This document shows positions 7,159 through 8,433 of a stretch of 8,433 nt of DNA, in pieces. Position 1 is the first letter of the stretch, and each line of letters starts with the position of its first letter. Source of the DNA: Flavobacteriaceae bacterium UBA5544 (lineage in GTDB: Bacteria; Bacteroidota; Bacteroidia; Flavobacteriales; Flavobacteriaceae); assembly GCA_002426755.1 (NCBI GenBank), contig DINI01000020.1:1-8433 (forward strand), given 5' to 3'. The position numbers and the translations under genes are program-made. Under the pieces are notes generated by a model that saw only the letters and a list, made by a program, of their open reading frames with translations, searched no databases and had not been told where the DNA came from.

Positions 7159-7962
7159 CTACTGAATTGCTTCGGCACCTTCAGGCATCATATACATTTT
7201 AAGGTTCATCTTATCGGTGGTCAAACTGATATTACTAAACTTAACATCATTTTTTGCGGTAGTGGGAACATTATTTTCCACATTGTACCAAGTCAAGGTT
7301 TCTGGGAGCAATAAACCATCGGTTTCCTGCCATTGAGCATATTTGATAAAATGCCATTCTTTTGCTTTTTCCTTTGTAAAATAAGTCACTGTATAACCTA
7401 ACCAAGACATTTTATGAGTATCGGCATCATAATACAAAATATACTCATCTTCTGGTGATTCACCAACACCACTTTCATAAGAAATCTGTATTCCAGGGTA
7501 TGTTTTTCCTTCAAAATTCAACGGCTGGGCTTCTGAATATTTGATGCCTTCATCCGCCAACACAAATGGCATCGCATAAAAGTAGAACATCAAATTATAA
7601 TAGAATTTTGGATTGCCTTCATATTTGGCTCCCTTGTCATTTTTCATCCAAACGGATTCGCCATCAAATCCTATCGTATGTTTTGGCATTTCTATCAAAG
7701 AATAGCGCTCTTTTAAATCGGTAGTTGTGATTTCGTAACCATCCGGTTTTTCCATGCTGAACTCCAATGTCCGCATCGTTTTCCAAGTATCCAAGCCGCC
7801 GTGTGCATCAAATACTTTAGTAAGGCTTTCTGGAAAGGTTGGTTTTGCAGGCTCCATTGGTTTTTCGGTTTCGGTTTCCATTGGAGTTTGTGGTTCTACA
7901 TTTTTATCTTTACAGGCAGTTAATGTTAATAATGTCAATAAGACATATCCTAATTTTTTCAT
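7159..7962 (-). CDS. Lipoprotein, possible DUF6503/LolA-like family
   Basis: A 267-residue predicted lipoprotein. The start is set at the ATG at 7962, because it begins a standard type II signal (MKKLGYVLLTLLTLTAC) with lipobox LTAC and Cys17 as the lipidated residue. The longer frame from 8001 would put 13 extra residues ahead of the signal. After Cys17 comes a flexible Pro/Glu/Thr spacer (about 18-43). The mature domain follows, beginning VFDAHGGLDTW at 50-60 and rich in beta strands with alternating aromatics. This is reminiscent of LolA/LolB-like lipoprotein-carrier folds and, from memory, of DUF6503 proteins. Residues after Cys are KDK, only a partial match to the K-(D/E)2 surface export signal, so inner-leaflet versus surface location is open. 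The function is unknown. It lies downstream of the T9SS protein gene on the same strand, but a terminator separates them. Confidence 0.85.
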   Translation of the reverse strand: MKKLGYVLLTLLTLTACKDKNVEPQTPMETETEKPMEPAKPTFPESLTKVFDAHGGLDTWKTMRTLEFSMEKPDGYEITTTDLKERYSLIEMPKHTIGFDGESVWMKNDKGAKYEGNPKFYYNLMFYFYAMPFVLADEGIKYSEAQPLNFEGKTYPGIQISYESGVGESPEDEYILYYDADTHKMSWLGYTVTYFTKEKAKEWHFIKYAQWQETDGLLLPETLTWYNVENNVPTTAKNDVKFSNISLTTDKMNLKMYMMPEGAEAIQ

Positions 7963-8005
7963 GGTAAGAGTTTTTGGTTTGAATTGTTTGACGAAGTTCA
8001 TTTCA

Positions 8006-8013
8006 TAAAATTA
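8006..8013 (-). promoter_or_regulatory. Weak -7 candidate for the lipoprotein gene
   Basis: TAATTTTA on the minus strand matches seven of eight bases of TAnnTTTG (final A). It lies 43 bp upstream of the ATG at 7962 and just past the preceding terminator. No -33 box is visible. Confidence 0.22.
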
Positions 8014-8016
8014 CAT

Positions 8017-8042
8017 AAAAAAGCTTCACATTGAGTGAAGCC
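8017..8042 (-). terminator. Intrinsic terminator after the T9SS protein gene
   Basis: On the minus strand, GCTTCAC (8041-8035), loop TCAAT, GTGAAGC (8029-8023) and then six T (8022-8017) form a textbook rho-independent terminator, about 27 nt past the TGA at 8069-8071. It separates this gene from the lipoprotein gene. A shorter T-run on the plus side (CTTTT) gives weak bidirectional potential. Confidence 0.82.
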
Positions 8043-8068
8043 TTTTCGTTATAATCGTTGTGATGGTA

Positions 8069-8433
8069 TCAATTGATAATAAGTTTGTGAACGGATTCAC
8101 GAGATTGATTTGCTAATTTTATAAAATACAACCCACTTTCAAATTCTGAAACATTTAGCTCAATTTGGATGGCATCAGTTGTTTCTTGAGACAAAATCCG
8201 TTTTCCCTGAACATCAAAAACCTCAACCTTAAAGCTTCCATTAGAAGCATTTTTCAACTTGATGTTCACAACGTCGTTTGCAGGATTTGGAAATATTGAA
8301 AATGAGGAAATGGATTGCTCATCTATAGAAAGTGTTTCGACAAATTCCGTAGTAAAAGTATTTGTAGTAATAGGCGGATTAAAATCAAAATAAATATCAG
8401 CAAAGTTAGGGATGATATCTCCAATGGCATAAC
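8069..8433 (-). CDS. T9SS type A sorting-domain protein, C-terminal fragment
   Basis: Only the last 120 or so codons lie in the window; the frame is open through the right edge. The apparent GTG at 8269 is internal and not a start. The final 80 or so residues form a type IX secretion C-terminal sorting domain: FSIFPNPANDVVNIKL, then KVEVFDVQGKRILS, then SGLYFIKL, ending KLIIN. This domain directs export across the outer membrane by the PorU/SprA machinery and is usually cleaved, with the protein attached to the surface or released. Before it lies GDIIPNFADIYFDFNPPI followed by TTNTFTT. I recall this segment as the end of a conserved repeat or beta-sandwich domain (DUF7619-like) that often precedes the sorting domain in large flavobacterial surface proteins. 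The passenger function lies outside the window. A terminator follows the stop codon. Confidence 0.93.
   Translation of the reverse strand, partial: YAIGDIIPNFADIYFDFNPPITTNTFTTEFVETLSIDEQSISSFSIFPNPANDVVNIKLKNASNGSFKVEVFDVQGKRILSQETTDAIQIELNVSEFESGLYFIKLANQSRESVHKLIIN

Noticed and set aside
7963..8001. Upstream ATG for the lipoprotein adding 13 residues
   Set aside because: The lipoprotein signal begins naturally with MKKLGYVLL at 7962, and extra residues ahead of it would be atypical.
8067..8269. Small stand-alone 66-residue gene starting with GTG at 8269
   Set aside because: The frame is open upstream to the window edge and the sorting domain begins before this codon (IFPNPAND), so it is the tail of a larger gene.

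Overview
The window looks like ordinary chromosomal DNA from a marine-type Bacteroidota, most likely a member of the Flavobacteriaceae. Four things point there: AT-rich genes, starts without strong Shine-Dalgarno sequences, TAnnTTTG-like -7 promoter boxes, and typical lineage proteins (a type IX secretion C-terminal sorting domain, a DUF3810 membrane protein, and exported amidohydrolases). The genus cannot be fixed from this sequence.

Layout, left to right. A probable terminator arm sits at the left edge (1-24). Next is pepD (27-1487, minus), a cytosolic M20-family Xaa-His dipeptidase with every metal ligand visible. A 72-bp divergent promoter region (1488-1559) separates it from a DUF3810 membrane protein (1560-2627, plus) that carries a gluzincin-like HExxH motif. 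After an 82-bp gap comes a likely two-gene operon of exported amidohydrolase-superfamily proteins: a 988-residue protein made of two fused amidohydrolase modules (2710-5676) and a 435-residue single-module protein (5732-7039). A 119-bp gap between convergent genes (7040-7158) holds a T10 run and a GC-rich 54-nt inverted repeat that resembles a pair of REP units. On the minus strand follow a LolA/LolB-like or DUF6503-like lipoprotein (7159-7962), a clear intrinsic terminator (8017-8042), and the 3' end of a large T9SS-secreted surface protein (8069 to beyond the right edge).

Functionally, the region is about peptide turnover and the cell envelope. pepD completes intracellular dipeptide breakdown. 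The two amidohydrolases carry signal peptides and act outside the cytoplasm, and some relatives of this superfamily cleave dipeptides. The lipoprotein and the T9SS protein are envelope or surface components. No defence system, prophage, integron, CRISPR array, tRNA or rRNA is seen.

The most interesting point is that two of the three amidohydrolase modules have lost the metal-binding HxH motif while the third keeps it. This suggests a conserved catalytic and pseudo-catalytic partnership. Second is the REP-like hairpin. Nothing in the window by itself demonstrates a wholly new system.
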